64,000 nt of DNA from Brevibacterium atlanticum (GTDB lineage Bacteria > Actinomycetota > Actinomycetes > Actinomycetales > Brevibacteriaceae): the NCBI RefSeq assembly GCF_011617245.1, contig NZ_CP050152.1:2532503-2596502 (forward strand). Direction: 5' to 3'. The notes below the pieces were generated by a model that did no database searches, was not told the origin of the DNA, and saw only the letters and a program-made list of their open reading frames with translations. Positions 7,589-17,107 of the stretch are shown here, piece by piece; positions within the stretch are counted from its first letter, which is position 1, and each line of letters begins with the position of its first letter. A program made the position numbers and the translations under genes.

Positions 7589-10397
7589 ATGAAGAATATC
7601 GGCGACGGCGGCAACTCTGCGTCGAACCTGCCCCCAGCTCCCCCCTTCCGACGCGAGCGTCGCCACTCTGTCCGAGTACCGCCGTGCACACGGCCGTCGG
7701 CTCGAAGTCGCCGAGGACTACGAACTCGTCGACCTGCTCCAGGCCTACGCGGAGAGCAGCATCGCTCAGATCAACTCGCTCGTCGCTACCAGCAAGGTCG
7801 TCGTTCAGGACGTCGCCTACGTCCTCGGGCTCACAGGCAGCGAGCTCGACGACGTCTACGAGTTCGCGTCGTTCACCGAGACTGTCGCTCGCCACCGCAG
7901 CGCCGAAAGCGACGGACCGGCCATTGCTGAATCGTCCGACGCGCCCGCCGGCGCAGAAGCATCCGCCGTCGAACCAGACGCCGACCGCTTCCCACCCGCA
8001 TCGATCGCGGCCCTCACGGCCGCCGAGGCAGCTGCGTGGGCCGCAGCCAAGGCACGGGTCGAGGCCGAGACCGGCACGATGTTCGCCAAAGGCAAGGGTC
8101 AGAAGAAGAACCGTGCGGCGGGCCGCCTCCTTCGTCGTGCCGCCGAGCTGGCCGAAGAGATCCTCGCCACCCCGGCTCCCCTGCCCGACTTCCCGGGGTA
8201 CGACCCGACCCAGACGTTCTTCACCTGGTTGCGCAGCAACCTCGAACCGACCGAGGCAGGTGTGTATTCGAGCCTGCTCGGAGCCACGACGAGCAATGCC
8301 CTTAAGCACATGACCGCGTCGATGACGCTCGCTCACGGACTGCCGAAGTTCCTGCGCCGCTGCCTCGACGGCGACTTCACCATCGAGCACGTCGACTGCG
8401 TGACCCGGGCCTGCCGTGACCTCCATTTCGAGAACCTGCCGACCATCGACGAGTTCCTCGGTCAGAGGCGTGCAGACATCACGATCGAAACGTTCAAGCG
8501 CTCGCTCGCGCTCAAGATCGCCGCAACCCAGGCTCCCGAAGACACGCTCAAGAACGTCGCTCTGCGTCGGCGCGTCGACCTCACCACCGGCGACGACGGC
8601 ACCGCCTACCTCACCCTGACCGGTCCCGCGCCGGAGCTGCAGGCGTGCTTCCGCCGGCTCGATGCGTTCGCTCGCGCCGTGTACAAGAGCAACACCAGTG
8701 CGTTCTCCGATCAGCTCAAGGCCGGAGACTGCTTCGACGAGGACCGGTCGATCTCGGCGCTGATGTTCGACATCCTCACCCGCACGAGGCCGCAGATGAA
8801 GCTGCGCATCATCAGCACCAATGACGCCGACGGCGCGTCGACGAGCACCGACTTCCCGCTCGACGGACTCTTCGCCGGACCCGACGGAGTCCCCATGCAC
8901 GAAGGCGAGTCACTGCTCGACTACATCGAACGCGTCTTCGACGACCTGCACGAGACCGGGTATGCCGAGGCTTCAGGGGAGAAGTCTGTCTCGACAGAGG
9001 CTGCGGACGGGGCGGAGACTGAAGTCGCCGGAACGACCGGGTCGACGCCGACTGGCACTGACCCGACGACCGTTGCCGAGGCGATGACCGGCGCCGACTC
9101 GACGACCCCGGCCGATCGCGCCTTCGAGTCACAGATCCTCGAAGCGATCCTCAGCAGCAGCACCACGTCAAACCACGCAGATGGCAACCCCACGAGCGAC
9201 GCCGCGGACATTCGCACGACCACCCGCTGCGGTGCACCGAACGGTGTGAACCGCACCGCCGTCAGTGACGCACTCTCATCGCTGATCGGATCCCGTGCCA
9301 GAGGAGCTCGCCCCGCCGCCGAAGGACATGCCGACGCCACTGACGGCGCAGTCGACGCCTTCGGAAACACCATCCACTACGAGGGCGGTCACCGGATCAG
9401 CTTCGAGTTCCTCCTCGACATGCCCACCAGCGAGTACTGGCTGGCAAACCAGGCCAGCACGTTCATCACCGTGCCCATGCTCACCCTGCTGAGCCAGGTC
9501 ACGGAGGATGCAGGCAGCGCGGGCGACCGAGCAGCCGCGGAGACAACCGAATCGGAGGACCATCCGACACCGACCGCCGAAGCGCACACCGCCGAAGTAC
9601 AGACCACAAGCACCGACCCGACGAAGCGAGCCGCAAAACGGCTGTCCTCAGGAGAAGTGTGCGATCTGGCCGGCATGCTTCCGGACGGTTCGCCGATTCC
9701 GGCCGACATGGCGCGCAGGGTCGCGGGCTACTCCACCACGTGGACGCGCCTGCTCACCGACCCTGCGACCGGGACGCCGATCGACGCCAAGGCGAAGACG
9801 TACGCCATACCCAACAACGTGCGCAAAACGCTCGTCGCACAGTACGCGACCTGCACGTTCCCCGGCTGCACCCTGCCGGCCGAGACTTCGGAAGTCGATC
9901 ACATCGACCCGTTCGACAAGGCCGACCCCAGCCGGGGAGGCCTCACCCGTTTCGGCAACCTCCATTGTCTATGCAAGCTGCACCACAGCCTCAAGACCGC
10001 GAAGAAGTTCGACGTCCGGATGACCGAGCCCGGGCACCTCGAGTACGTGCTCCGCCGTGGTGTCACCGTCGAGGTGACTGCTCCGGACAACCCGCTCAAC
10101 GTCGAGCACGCCCGCCAGTTCCTCGAGCGCTTCGGCACTGCCCTGCCACGAGCAAACCGACCGCTCGCGTCGGAGCCCGTCACGGACGAAGCATCGACGG
10201 CCGAAGAGACCCCTGCACGTGGAAGGCGGCGGCAGGCACGGGAGTGTCCCGAACCTGCCGCCGCCGAAGGACAGCCGGGGTGGCGCGAGGCCCCGTCCGA
10301 CCCCTTTGCAGGGTTCGCCGATACGCCCGATGCGCACACGGCCTCTGTCGAGCTCCGTGATTGGTTCTGGGACTCCGGCGAGCCTCCGCCGTTCTGA
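7589..10397 (+). CDS. DUF222/HNH-endonuclease domain protein with apparent +1 frameshift near its start
   Basis: The main reading frame (phase of 7647 to 10397, about 916 codons) encodes an N-terminal DUF222 region and a C-terminal HNH nuclease: paired cysteines in CTFPGC, then EVDHIDPFD, then GNLHCLCKLHH. Between them is a long Thr/Ala/Glu-rich insertion (roughly 8950-9640) that makes the protein unusually long for the family. The conserved frame has no ATG, GTG or TTG between the upstream stop at 7590 and codon 8079, yet reads convincingly as protein throughout (LSEYRRAHGRRLEVAEDYEL). The only start with a good Shine-Dalgarno, ATG 7589, is in another frame. The two frames join if one base is skipped at the C6 tract 7640-7645. 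So the gene is a pseudogene, carries a sequencing error, or is phase-variable. DUF222/HNH genes are multicopy in many actinobacteria; their role is poorly known. Confidence 0.8.
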
Positions 10398-10419
10398 TGT
10401 GTGTCCGGGCCGCGCCCGA

Positions 10420-10509
10420 CCGACGTTTCGGTATCAGCCGAACTCTCAGCATCAGCCGACGGTTCGGGACCAGCCGACCTTTCGGTATCAACCGACCTTC
10501 AGGCTCTGC
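10420..10509. repeat. 18-bp tandem repeat array (5 units)
   Basis: Five 18-base units beginning CCGAC or CCGAA, for example CCGACGTTTCGGTATCAG at 10420 and CCGACCTTTCGGTATCAA at 10474. It fills the gap between the stop of the HNH gene and the stop of the convergent thiolase gene. It has the same unit length as the array upstream of the HNH gene but unrelated sequence. It may act in transcription termination or be a scar of replication slippage or mobile DNA. Confidence 0.85.
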
Positions 10510-10540
10510 TGACTCCGCAGACCCGCCTGATCATTCGGGC

Positions 10541-11740
10541 TCAGCAGACCTCGAAGAGACCTGCAGCGCCCTGACCGCCGCCGATGCACATCGTCACGAC
10601 TACGTACTTCACGCCGCGACGACGACCTTCGATCAGCGCATGTCCGACCAGACGAGCTCCCGTCATTCCATACGGATGGCCCACAGAGATGCCACCGCCA
10701 TCGACGTTGTACTTCTCGGGATCGATCCCGAGACGATCGCGGCAGTAGAGGGCCTGCACGGCGAATGCTTCGTTGAGTTCCCACAGTCCGATGTCATCGA
10801 TCGACAGACCATGAGTCTTCAGCAGCTTCGGAATGGCGAAGACCGGTCCGATGCCCATCTCGTCCGGAGCGCAGCCGGCAACCGCCATCCCACGGTAGAT
10901 TCCCAGAGGTTCGAGACCACGGCGGCTGGCCTCCTCGCTCGACATCAGCACCGAAGCCGAAGCACCATCGGAGAGCTGAGACGCATTGCCGGCCGTGATC
11001 GACGGAACCTTCGACGCCACGCCAGGGTCGAGGACCGGGTTCAACCCGGCCAGGCTCTCCAGCGTCGTCGACGGACGGTTGCCCTCATCGGCTTCGAGGA
11101 GCACTTCCTGCTTCGACGTCTCCTTCGTCTCTTTGTCGACGACGACCTTCGTCGTCGGCAGCGGCACGATCTCGTCGTCGAATCGACCGGCTTCCTGAGC
11201 AGCCGCGGTGCGCTGCTGAGAGCTCAGCGAATATTCATCCTGCGCTTCCCGGCTGACGCCGTAGCGCTCAGCCACCACCTCGGCGGTGGCCAGCATCGGA
11301 TAGTAGATTCCGGGAACGTTCTCCTCGAGCCACGGATCCTTGGCCCGGAAGTTGTTCATCTTGTCGTTCTGCACCAGCGAGACGGACTCGACGCCGCCGC
11401 CGACGGCGATCTCCTGACCGTCGACGAGGATCTGCTTCGCGGCCGTCGCGATGGCCATCAGCCCCGACGAGCACTGCCGGTCGATCGACATGCCTGGGAC
11501 CGTCACGGGGAGTCCGGCACGCAGCGCAGCCTGCCGGCCCACGTTCGTGCCCTGGCTGCCCTGCTGCAGAGCGGCGCCGAGGATGACGTCCTCGACCTCA
11601 CCGCCTTCGAGACCGGCCCGAGCGACCGCGTGCTTGACCGCGTGTCCGGCCAATTCCTGGGCCTGGGTGTCATTGAACGCACCCCTGTAGGCCTTGCCGA
11701 TCGGCGTGCGCGCCGTCGAAACGATTACTGCTTCCCTCAT
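10541..11740 (-). CDS. Acetyl-CoA C-acyltransferase (thiolase)
   Basis: A 399-residue thiolase with both catalytic cysteines and the histidine: Cys90 in DRQCSSG (acyl-enzyme), His355 in [14 protein letters not shown] and Cys385 in [14 protein letters not shown] (323-327) is also present. It performs the thiolytic step of beta-oxidation or the reverse condensation. The loop sequence [10 protein letters not shown] differs from the common AIGHPLGASG and suits a degradative 3-ketoacyl-CoA thiolase of the FadA/FadI type. The ATG is preceded by AAAGG. It follows an SDR dehydrogenase on the same strand after 140 bases, so the pair could supply the last two steps of a beta-oxidation cycle. Confidence 0.92.
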   Translation of the reverse strand: MREAVIVSTARTPIGKAYRGAFNDTQAQELAGHAVKHAVARAGLEGGEVEDVILGAALQQGSQGTNVGRQAALRAGLPVTVPGMSIDRQCSSGLMAIATAAKQILVDGQEIAVGGGVESVSLVQNDKMNNFRAKDPWLEENVPGIYYPMLATAEVVAERYGVSREAQDEYSLSSQQRTAAAQEAGRFDDEIVPLPTTKVVVDKETKETSKQEVLLEADEGNRPSTTLESLAGLNPVLDPGVASKVPSITAGNASQLSDGASASVLMSSEEASRRGLEPLGIYRGMAVAGCAPDEMGIGPVFAIPKLLKTHGLSIDDIGLWELNEAFAVQALYCRDRLGIDPEKYNVDGGGISVGHPYGMTGARLVGHALIEGRRRGVKYVVVTMCIGGGQGAAGLFEVC

Positions 11741-11880
11741 GGGTCTAACCTTTCAATGAAGTCGAACAATGCGTCCTGATTGTGCGCAACTCGCCCAGAG
11801 TTCGGACGACGTGCCCTGGTGTCGCCAGAATCAGCCCCACTCGCCGTTTGCGGAGTCAGTCCGTGGCCGACTGCCCAGGC

Positions 11881-12624
11881 TCAGTCGCGAGGGCCACCGG
11901 CGACATAGATGACCTGGCCGGAGACGAAACCGGCACCTTCGGAGGCGAGGAAGGACGCGGTGTGGGCGATGTCCTCAGGCTTTCCCGACCGGGCGACGGG
12001 AATCTCTTTGGCGGCAGCCGCGACGAAATCGTCGAAGTCCATTCCCACGCGCTCGGCCGTCGCCTTGGTCATGTCGGTCTCGATGAACCCGGGGGCGATG
12101 GCATTCGCCGTGATTCCGAATTTGCCGAGTTCGATCGCCCAGGTCTTCGTGATGCCCTGGATGCCGGCCTTCGCTGCCGAGTAGTTCGTCTGTCCGCGGT
12201 TGCCGAGCGCCGAAGTCGAGGACATCGAGATGATGCGCCCGAACTTCTCTTCGACCATGTACGACTGGACGGCCTTGGCCATAAGGAAAGCCCCGCCGAG
12301 GTGGACGGAGAGAACCTTATTGAACTCCTCGTAGGACATCTTGAACAAGAGGTTGTCGCGCAGGATCCCTGCGTTGTTGACCAACACGGTGGGAGCACCC
12401 AGAGTGTCAGAAACCTGCTTGACCGCCGCATTGACCGATTCTTCGTTCGACACATCGGCCTCGAGTCCGATCGCCTCTCCCCCGTCGGCCTTGATCGCAG
12501 CCACGGTGTCGTCGGTCGGTCCCATGTCGAGGACGGCGACCTTGTGTCCGTCCGCGCCGAGGCGCTTGGCGATGGCAGCCCCGATGCCGCGTCCGCCGCC
12601 GGTGACGATTGCTGTCCGAGTCAT
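11881..12624 (-). CDS. SDR-family dehydrogenase (FabG / 3-hydroxyacyl-CoA dehydrogenase-like)
   Basis: A 247-residue classical short-chain dehydrogenase with NAD(P)-binding TGGGRGIG (8-15), the structural NNAG (83-86) and the active site Tyr148-x3-Lys152 with Ser135/136 upstream. At the usual catalytic-Asn position the sequence is VHLGG (His108), as I recall it in the SDR part of MFE-2-type 3-hydroxyacyl-CoA dehydrogenases. That favours beta-oxidation over fatty-acid synthesis. The start at 12624 is chosen over a GTG 15 bases upstream because GAGGAG sits seven bases before this ATG. The thiolase follows downstream in the same direction. Confidence 0.88.
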   Translation of the reverse strand: MTRTAIVTGGGRGIGAAIAKRLGADGHKVAVLDMGPTDDTVAAIKADGGEAIGLEADVSNEESVNAAVKQVSDTLGAPTVLVNNAGILRDNLLFKMSYEEFNKVLSVHLGGAFLMAKAVQSYMVEEKFGRIISMSSTSALGNRGQTNYSAAKAGIQGITKTWAIELGKFGITANAIAPGFIETDMTKATAERVGMDFDDFVAAAAKEIPVARSGKPEDIAHTASFLASEGAGFVSGQVIYVAGGPRD

Positions 12625-13071
12625 ATTCGTGCTCCTCACGATGCTGGTCTTCGGTGACTGTTTCGCGTCGCTCAGTCGGCCGCCGTCAGCGATTCCCTCA
12701 CTGTCGGTGTGTCCGAGCTCTCCTGCGCAACTGCCACCACTCTAGCCCATTCTGCCCACTGAACGATTGATTGCTCAGAGTGTGGTCAGGACCTGTCGAG
12801 CCACCTGGCGAGCGTCGTAAGCAGCGACGATTCGATGCGTCCGCATCGGCTCCGACCTCGTCATTCACGGCGGTGAGAGAGCGGATCAGCGCAGATTATC
12901 GAACGTTCAAAAATCTGCCGAAAAACCATTGACTTAGCAATTCGGATTTGGAAAGGTTCAAGTCAGTCGCTGTCGAACCTGTCTCGACAGCGGCTCCGAG
13001 AACGGTCACCGAAGACACCTCGGGCACTGTGCGGAGCGGACTCGCTCCAGGAGCTTTTCAAAGGAGAAAAG
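12625..13071. promoter_or_regulatory. Divergent regulatory region between SDR-thiolase and LIV transporter
   Basis: About 450 bases without a gene, holding the promoters for both divergent units. Candidate operators are TGAACGATTGATTGCTCA (12760-12777, an imperfect inverted repeat), the 8-base palindrome GAACGTTC (12901-12908), and a perfect inverted repeat GCTGTCGA ... TCGACAGC with a 7-base spacer (12969-12991). A TTGACT suitable as a -35 lies near 12929 toward the transporter. An AAGGAG Shine-Dalgarno precedes livK. No regulator gene is adjacent. Confidence 0.5.
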
Positions 13072-14283
13072 ATGAACTCTGTCCCGCGAACCCGCAGTCG
13101 AAGGCTCTTGTCCTCGGCGGCGATCGGCACCCTCGTCTTCACGATCGCTGCGTGCGGCGGTGGAGGCTCCGGCGATGGGGACACCGTCGTCATCGGCTAC
13201 ACCGGACCTCTCAGCGGCGGCGGCGCCGCCTATGGCGAGAATGTGAAGATCGGCCTCGAGATGGCCGTCGACGATCTCAACGAGGACGGCGTCGAGGTCG
13301 ACGGCACACCGGTCACACTCGAGCTGAAGTCTCTCGATGACAAGTACGCTCCCTCGACCGCGGCGAGCAATGCCCAGCGTCTGGCGGATCAGGACAAAGC
13401 ACCGGTCGTCGTCTCCCCCAACGCCGGGGCGATCAAAGCGATTCAGCAGATCAACAGCGGTCGATCGAACTTCCTCATCTCCGCCTACACCTCCGATCCG
13501 GCGATCGTGCAGTCGGACAATCCGCTGACGATGATGATCCCGCCGAACTTCGAGTCCTATGCCTCCGAGTTCACCGAGACAGCGATGAAGCACGGCGGGA
13601 AGAAGCTCGCGCTGCTGGGAACTCAGAGCGAATACGGCCAACAGTGGACGAAGTCGATCACGGATGCCTGGGAACAGGCCGGAGGCTCGGTCGGCGGGGA
13701 CAACAGCGTCGACTATGCCACCGTCTCCGACTTCGCCGGACCGGTCTCCAAGGCTCTGGCGGACAAACCCGATGCGATCTTCGTCGGCGGCCCGTCCCAG
13801 CCGACCGCACTGATCATGGAAGAGGCCCGGAAACAGGGATTCGAAGGAAGCTTCCTCGTCATGGACCAAGCGAAGCTCGATGAGATGGCGACGGTGGCGA
13901 AGATCGACGATCTCACGAATTCTGTCGGTGTGCTCCCTGTCTCGGAGTACGAGGACCCAGGCACCAAGGACTTCATCGACAAGTTCTCGGACAAGACCGG
14001 GGACAAGAAGGTCCCGACGAGCGAAACGGCCCTGAACTATCAGGGCATTGCGATCATCGCCAAGGCGATGGAGGTCGCGGGTTCCACCGATGATCCGGAG
14101 AAGATCCGGGAGTCCATCTCCGATGCTCTGCCCGAAGTCGACGACAAGTACAAGGTCAACGGCTTCCCTGACGAGATCACCGACGAGGGTCATCTTCTCA
14201 ACCCGAACCTCGAAGCGACCTATCTCGACAAGGACGGCGAGTACACGAAGGTGCCCATCGACCAGGTGTCCGACGCCAAGTGA
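13072..14283 (+). CDS. Branched-chain amino acid-type ABC transporter substrate-binding lipoprotein
   Basis: A 403-residue periplasmic-binding-protein type 1 lipoprotein. An Arg-rich n-region and hydrophobic stretch end in the lipobox TIAACGG with Cys28 as lipidation site. Mature-protein motifs include VVIGYTGPLSGGGAAYG and LDDKYAPSTAASNAQRL, typical of LIV/HAAT receptors. Well-placed AAGGAG before the ATG. It is the first gene of a five-gene transporter operon. Family membership is clear; the ligand (branched-chain amino acid, aromatic acid, other carboxylate) is not determinable here. Confidence 0.9.
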   Translation: MNSVPRTRSRRLLSSAAIGTLVFTIAACGGGGSGDGDTVVIGYTGPLSGGGAAYGENVKIGLEMAVDDLNEDGVEVDGTPVTLELKSLDDKYAPSTAASNAQRLADQDKAPVVVSPNAGAIKAIQQINSGRSNFLISAYTSDPAIVQSDNPLTMMIPPNFESYASEFTETAMKHGGKKLALLGTQSEYGQQWTKSITDAWEQAGGSVGGDNSVDYATVSDFAGPVSKALADKPDAIFVGGPSQPTALIMEEARKQGFEGSFLVMDQAKLDEMATVAKIDDLTNSVGVLPVSEYEDPGTKDFIDKFSDKTGDKKVPTSETALNYQGIAIIAKAMEVAGSTDDPEKIRESISDALPEVDDKYKVNGFPDEITDEGHLLNPNLEATYLDKDGEYTKVPIDQVSDAK

Positions 14284-14361
14284 CGCCCCGGCACGCAACA
14301 GGGCAGGGTGCCGACTACACCCTGCCCGTGCCGTCCACCTGCCTGCAGAGGACTCGACTTC

Positions 14362-15228
14362 ATGACTCTCTTCATCCAACAGCTCTTCAACGGTCTCGCG
14401 CTGGGCGGCGTGTACTGCCTTGCCGCCATCGGTCTGACCTTGGTCTTCGGAGTGCTGCGCATTCCGAATCTGGCTCACGGTGCGCTGTACATGCTCGGCG
14501 CCTACCTCACCTACTTCTTCCTCACGACCATCGGCATTCCCTACATCGCCGCGATCGGCATCGCTGCGATCCTGCTCTTCGTCGTCGGCATCGGACTCGA
14601 GCGACTGGTGTTCCATCCGCTGCGGAACTCACCTCACACCCATCACATGATCGCTGCGGTCGGGGCGATGTTCTTCTTCCAGGCTCTGGCTCAGGCGATC
14701 TGGGGAGCGGACTTCCGCCGCATGGACACGCCCATCACCGGTGAGCTGCGCATCCTCGGCGCGGAGATCTCCGCCCAGCGCATCGTCATCATCGTCGTTG
14801 CGGTCATCGTGCTCGCCCTGCTCGCCTGGTTCATCAAACGCTCCATCCACGGGCAGACGATCGAAGCCATCGAGCAGGATCGCGTCGGCGCCTCGCTGGT
14901 GGGGATCAACCCCTCAATGGTGTCGATGCTGACTCTCGGGCTCTCGGCGCTGCTGGCGACGATCGCTGCCGGACTGGTCGCACCGATCAACCTCCTGTCG
15001 CCGACGATGGGTGATGCGCTCAACCTCAAGGTGTTCGCGATCATCATCCTCGGCGGGCTCGGTTCGCTGCCCGGTGCCATCGTCGGAGGATTCGCCTTAG
15101 CGATCGCCGAGACGATGACGGCGACGTACATCTCGTCCGGTGTGGGAGAGGCGGTCGCCTTCATCGTGTTGGTCGCAGTGCTCGCGATCAAACCCACGGG
15201 TCTGTTCACGAAGGCGGTGCAGCGATGA
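14362..15228 (+). CDS. Branched-chain amino acid-type ABC transporter permease (LivH family)
   Basis: A 288-residue integral membrane permease with about eight hydrophobic segments and the family signature around GGLGSLPGAIVGG near the C terminus. The ATG at 14362 is chosen because the LivH-type N terminus (FIQQLFNGLALGGVYCLAA) begins there and AGAGGA lies upstream. The preceding in-frame codons are Cys/Pro-rich and unlikely to be translated. The stop overlaps the LivM start by four bases. Confidence 0.9.
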   Translation: MTLFIQQLFNGLALGGVYCLAAIGLTLVFGVLRIPNLAHGALYMLGAYLTYFFLTTIGIPYIAAIGIAAILLFVVGIGLERLVFHPLRNSPHTHHMIAAVGAMFFFQALAQAIWGADFRRMDTPITGELRILGAEISAQRIVIIVVAVIVLALLAWFIKRSIHGQTIEAIEQDRVGASLVGINPSMVSMLTLGLSALLATIAAGLVAPINLLSPTMGDALNLKVFAIIILGGLGSLPGAIVGGFALAIAETMTATYISSGVGEAVAFIVLVAVLAIKPTGLFTKAVQR

Positions 15229-16337
15229 GTGCACTGAAGAACCCCCGACTCCTCGGCACGTTCGCAGTCGTGATCGTCATCGCCGCGACTCCGATCTTCT
15301 TCGCCGAGCAGAACTACACGATGCGGGTCCTCACTGTCGGAATGTGTGCGGCCATCGCCGTGTACGGACTCAACATCATTCTCGGCTTCACCGGTCAGCT
15401 GTCCTTGGCACAAGGCGGCTTCTTCGGAATCGGCGCCTACGGCGTGGGTCTGCTGACGACCGACTACGACTGGTCGTTCTGGTCGGCGTTCATCGTCACG
15501 ATCATCGGCACCGCGGTCGTCGGCTACCTCTGCGGGCTGATCGCACTGCGCACGAAGGATGAGTACTTTGCCATCTTCACCATGGCGATCGGCTTCATCA
15601 TCTTCTTGGTCATCAGCCGTTGGGAGTCGGTCACCCACGCCCATTCGGGTGTCAACAATGTGAAGTTCCCCGAAGGCGGCGGGATCGTCGACTTCGAATC
15701 CCCGGTCGCCATGTTCTATCTGGTCTTCGTCATCCTCCTCGTCTGCATCTACGTCACCCATGCGATTCGTCGCTCGAGCGTCGGCCGGACGCTGCTGACG
15801 ATCCGCACCAGCGAGGATCTGGCTGATGCGATCGGCGTCCGGGTCGGCTTCAGCAAGCAGCTCGCATTTGCGGCATCGGCAGTGCTCGGCGGAATCGGCG
15901 GTGGTCTCTACGCAACCGTCGTCGGGTTCATCGGCCCCGATTCCGCCTCCATCGACAAGACCTTCGAATTCCTCATGTTCATCCTCGTCGGCGGCATGGG
16001 GACCGTGGCCGGGCCGCTCCTGGGAAGCATGATCGTGACGTTCCTGTTCGAACTCTTCCAGGACTTCCAGGCGTATCGGTTCATCGTGCTGGGCCCGATC
16101 ATCGTCGCCCTCGTCATCTTCGCGCCCCGCGGGATCATCGGCTACCTCGGCGGATTCATCGACCGTCGCGCTCGAAAGAGGAAGATCGCCGAGGCTCGTC
16201 GCAGTTCGGGTGGAAGTGCACCGGAGACCGACTCCGCTCGAGTCGGCACCGCGGCACGCACAGACACTGAGCGGACCGGAAACGATTCGACCACCTCATC
16301 TGCCGGCTCAGGCACCGACCCCGAGGAGACGAAATGA
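15225..16337 (+). CDS. Branched-chain amino acid-type ABC transporter permease (LivM family)
   Basis: A 370-residue permease with hydrophobic segments over roughly residues 10-305 and the LivM hallmarks LNIILGFTGQLSLAQGGFFG and GGMGTVAGPLLGS. After the last membrane segment there is a basic patch (RRARKRK) and a Ser/Thr/Gly-rich cytoplasmic tail of about 50 residues, longer than usual. ATGA overlaps at both ends couple it to LivH and LivG. Confidence 0.9.
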   Translation: MSALKNPRLLGTFAVVIVIAATPIFFAEQNYTMRVLTVGMCAAIAVYGLNIILGFTGQLSLAQGGFFGIGAYGVGLLTTDYDWSFWSAFIVTIIGTAVVGYLCGLIALRTKDEYFAIFTMAIGFIIFLVISRWESVTHAHSGVNNVKFPEGGGIVDFESPVAMFYLVFVILLVCIYVTHAIRRSSVGRTLLTIRTSEDLADAIGVRVGFSKQLAFAASAVLGGIGGGLYATVVGFIGPDSASIDKTFEFLMFILVGGMGTVAGPLLGSMIVTFLFELFQDFQAYRFIVLGPIIVALVIFAPRGIIGYLGGFIDRRARKRKIAEARRSSGGSAPETDSARVGTAARTDTERTGNDSTTSSAGSGTDPEETK

Positions 16338-17107
16338 CACTGCTGGAGATACGCGACCTCGGCAAACGATTCGGTGGACTCGACGCGGTCAAGGACGTCA
16401 GCCTCGACGTGGAAGAAGGCCGGATCACCGCGGTCATCGGCCCCAACGGGGCGGGCAAGTCGACGCTGTTCAACCTCATCCACGGCTACTATCGGCCCAC
16501 GTCCGGGTCGGTCACGTTCAAGGGCGACGACATCACGAACTCCTCCCCTCACCACGCGGTCGCCGACGGGATTGCGCGGACCTTCCAGACCACTCATCTC
16601 TTCGATGACAGCACTCTTCTCGAGAACGTCCTCGCCGGTCGGATCGTCCGGTCGAAGTCGACGATCTTCGACGCCGTCTTCCACACCCCGCGCCATCGCC
16701 GCGAATCACGCATCAATGTGGACAAGGCGATGGAGGCACTGAGGTTCTGCGAGATCGACGACCACCGTCACGATCTCGCTTCCAATGTTCCGCAGGAGGT
16801 GCAGAAGCGGACGGCGGTCGCGATGGCTCTGGCCACCGAGCCGGAGCTGCTGCTCCTCGACGAACCCGCCGGCGGCATCCCTGAGGAGGAGACGACCGAT
16901 TTCGGCAACCTCATCCGCTCCCTGCCGAAGCGCGGTGTGTCCGTGCTTCTCGTCGAGCACAAGATGAGCATGATCATGGGGCTCGCGGACACCATCCTCG
17001 TCCTCGACCACGGACAGAAGCTCGCATTGGGAACACCGGCGGAGATCCAGTCGAATCCGGACGTCATCCGCGCCTATCTCGGCTCGACCGCAGAGGAGAA
17101 GAAGTGA
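16334..17107 (+). CDS. Branched-chain amino acid-type ABC transporter ATP-binding protein (LivG family)
   Basis: A 257-residue ATPase with Walker A GPNGAGKST, Walker B LLLLDEPAGGI and the switch histidine in LLVEHKM. The ABC signature is aberrant: where LivG proteins usually have a form of LPYGQQR, this one reads NVPQEVQKR, so the signature glycine is replaced by glutamate. Its partner LivF has a perfect LSGGQ. The composite ATP site that would use the LivG signature may therefore be weak, as in asymmetric heterodimeric ABC ATPases. Overlaps LivM by ATGA and meets LivF at its stop. Confidence 0.9.
   Translation: MTLLEIRDLGKRFGGLDAVKDVSLDVEEGRITAVIGPNGAGKSTLFNLIHGYYRPTSGSVTFKGDDITNSSPHHAVADGIARTFQTTHLFDDSTLLENVLAGRIVRSKSTIFDAVFHTPRHRRESRINVDKAMEALRFCEIDDHRHDLASNVPQEVQKRTAVAMALATEPELLLLDEPAGGIPEEETTDFGNLIRSLPKRGVSVLLVEHKMSMIMGLADTILVLDHGQKLALGTPAEIQSNPDVIRAYLGSTAEEKK

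Noticed and set aside
11741-11880. A small gene between thiolase and SDR
   Set aside because: The 140-base gap has no frame with a start and ribosome-binding site on either strand.
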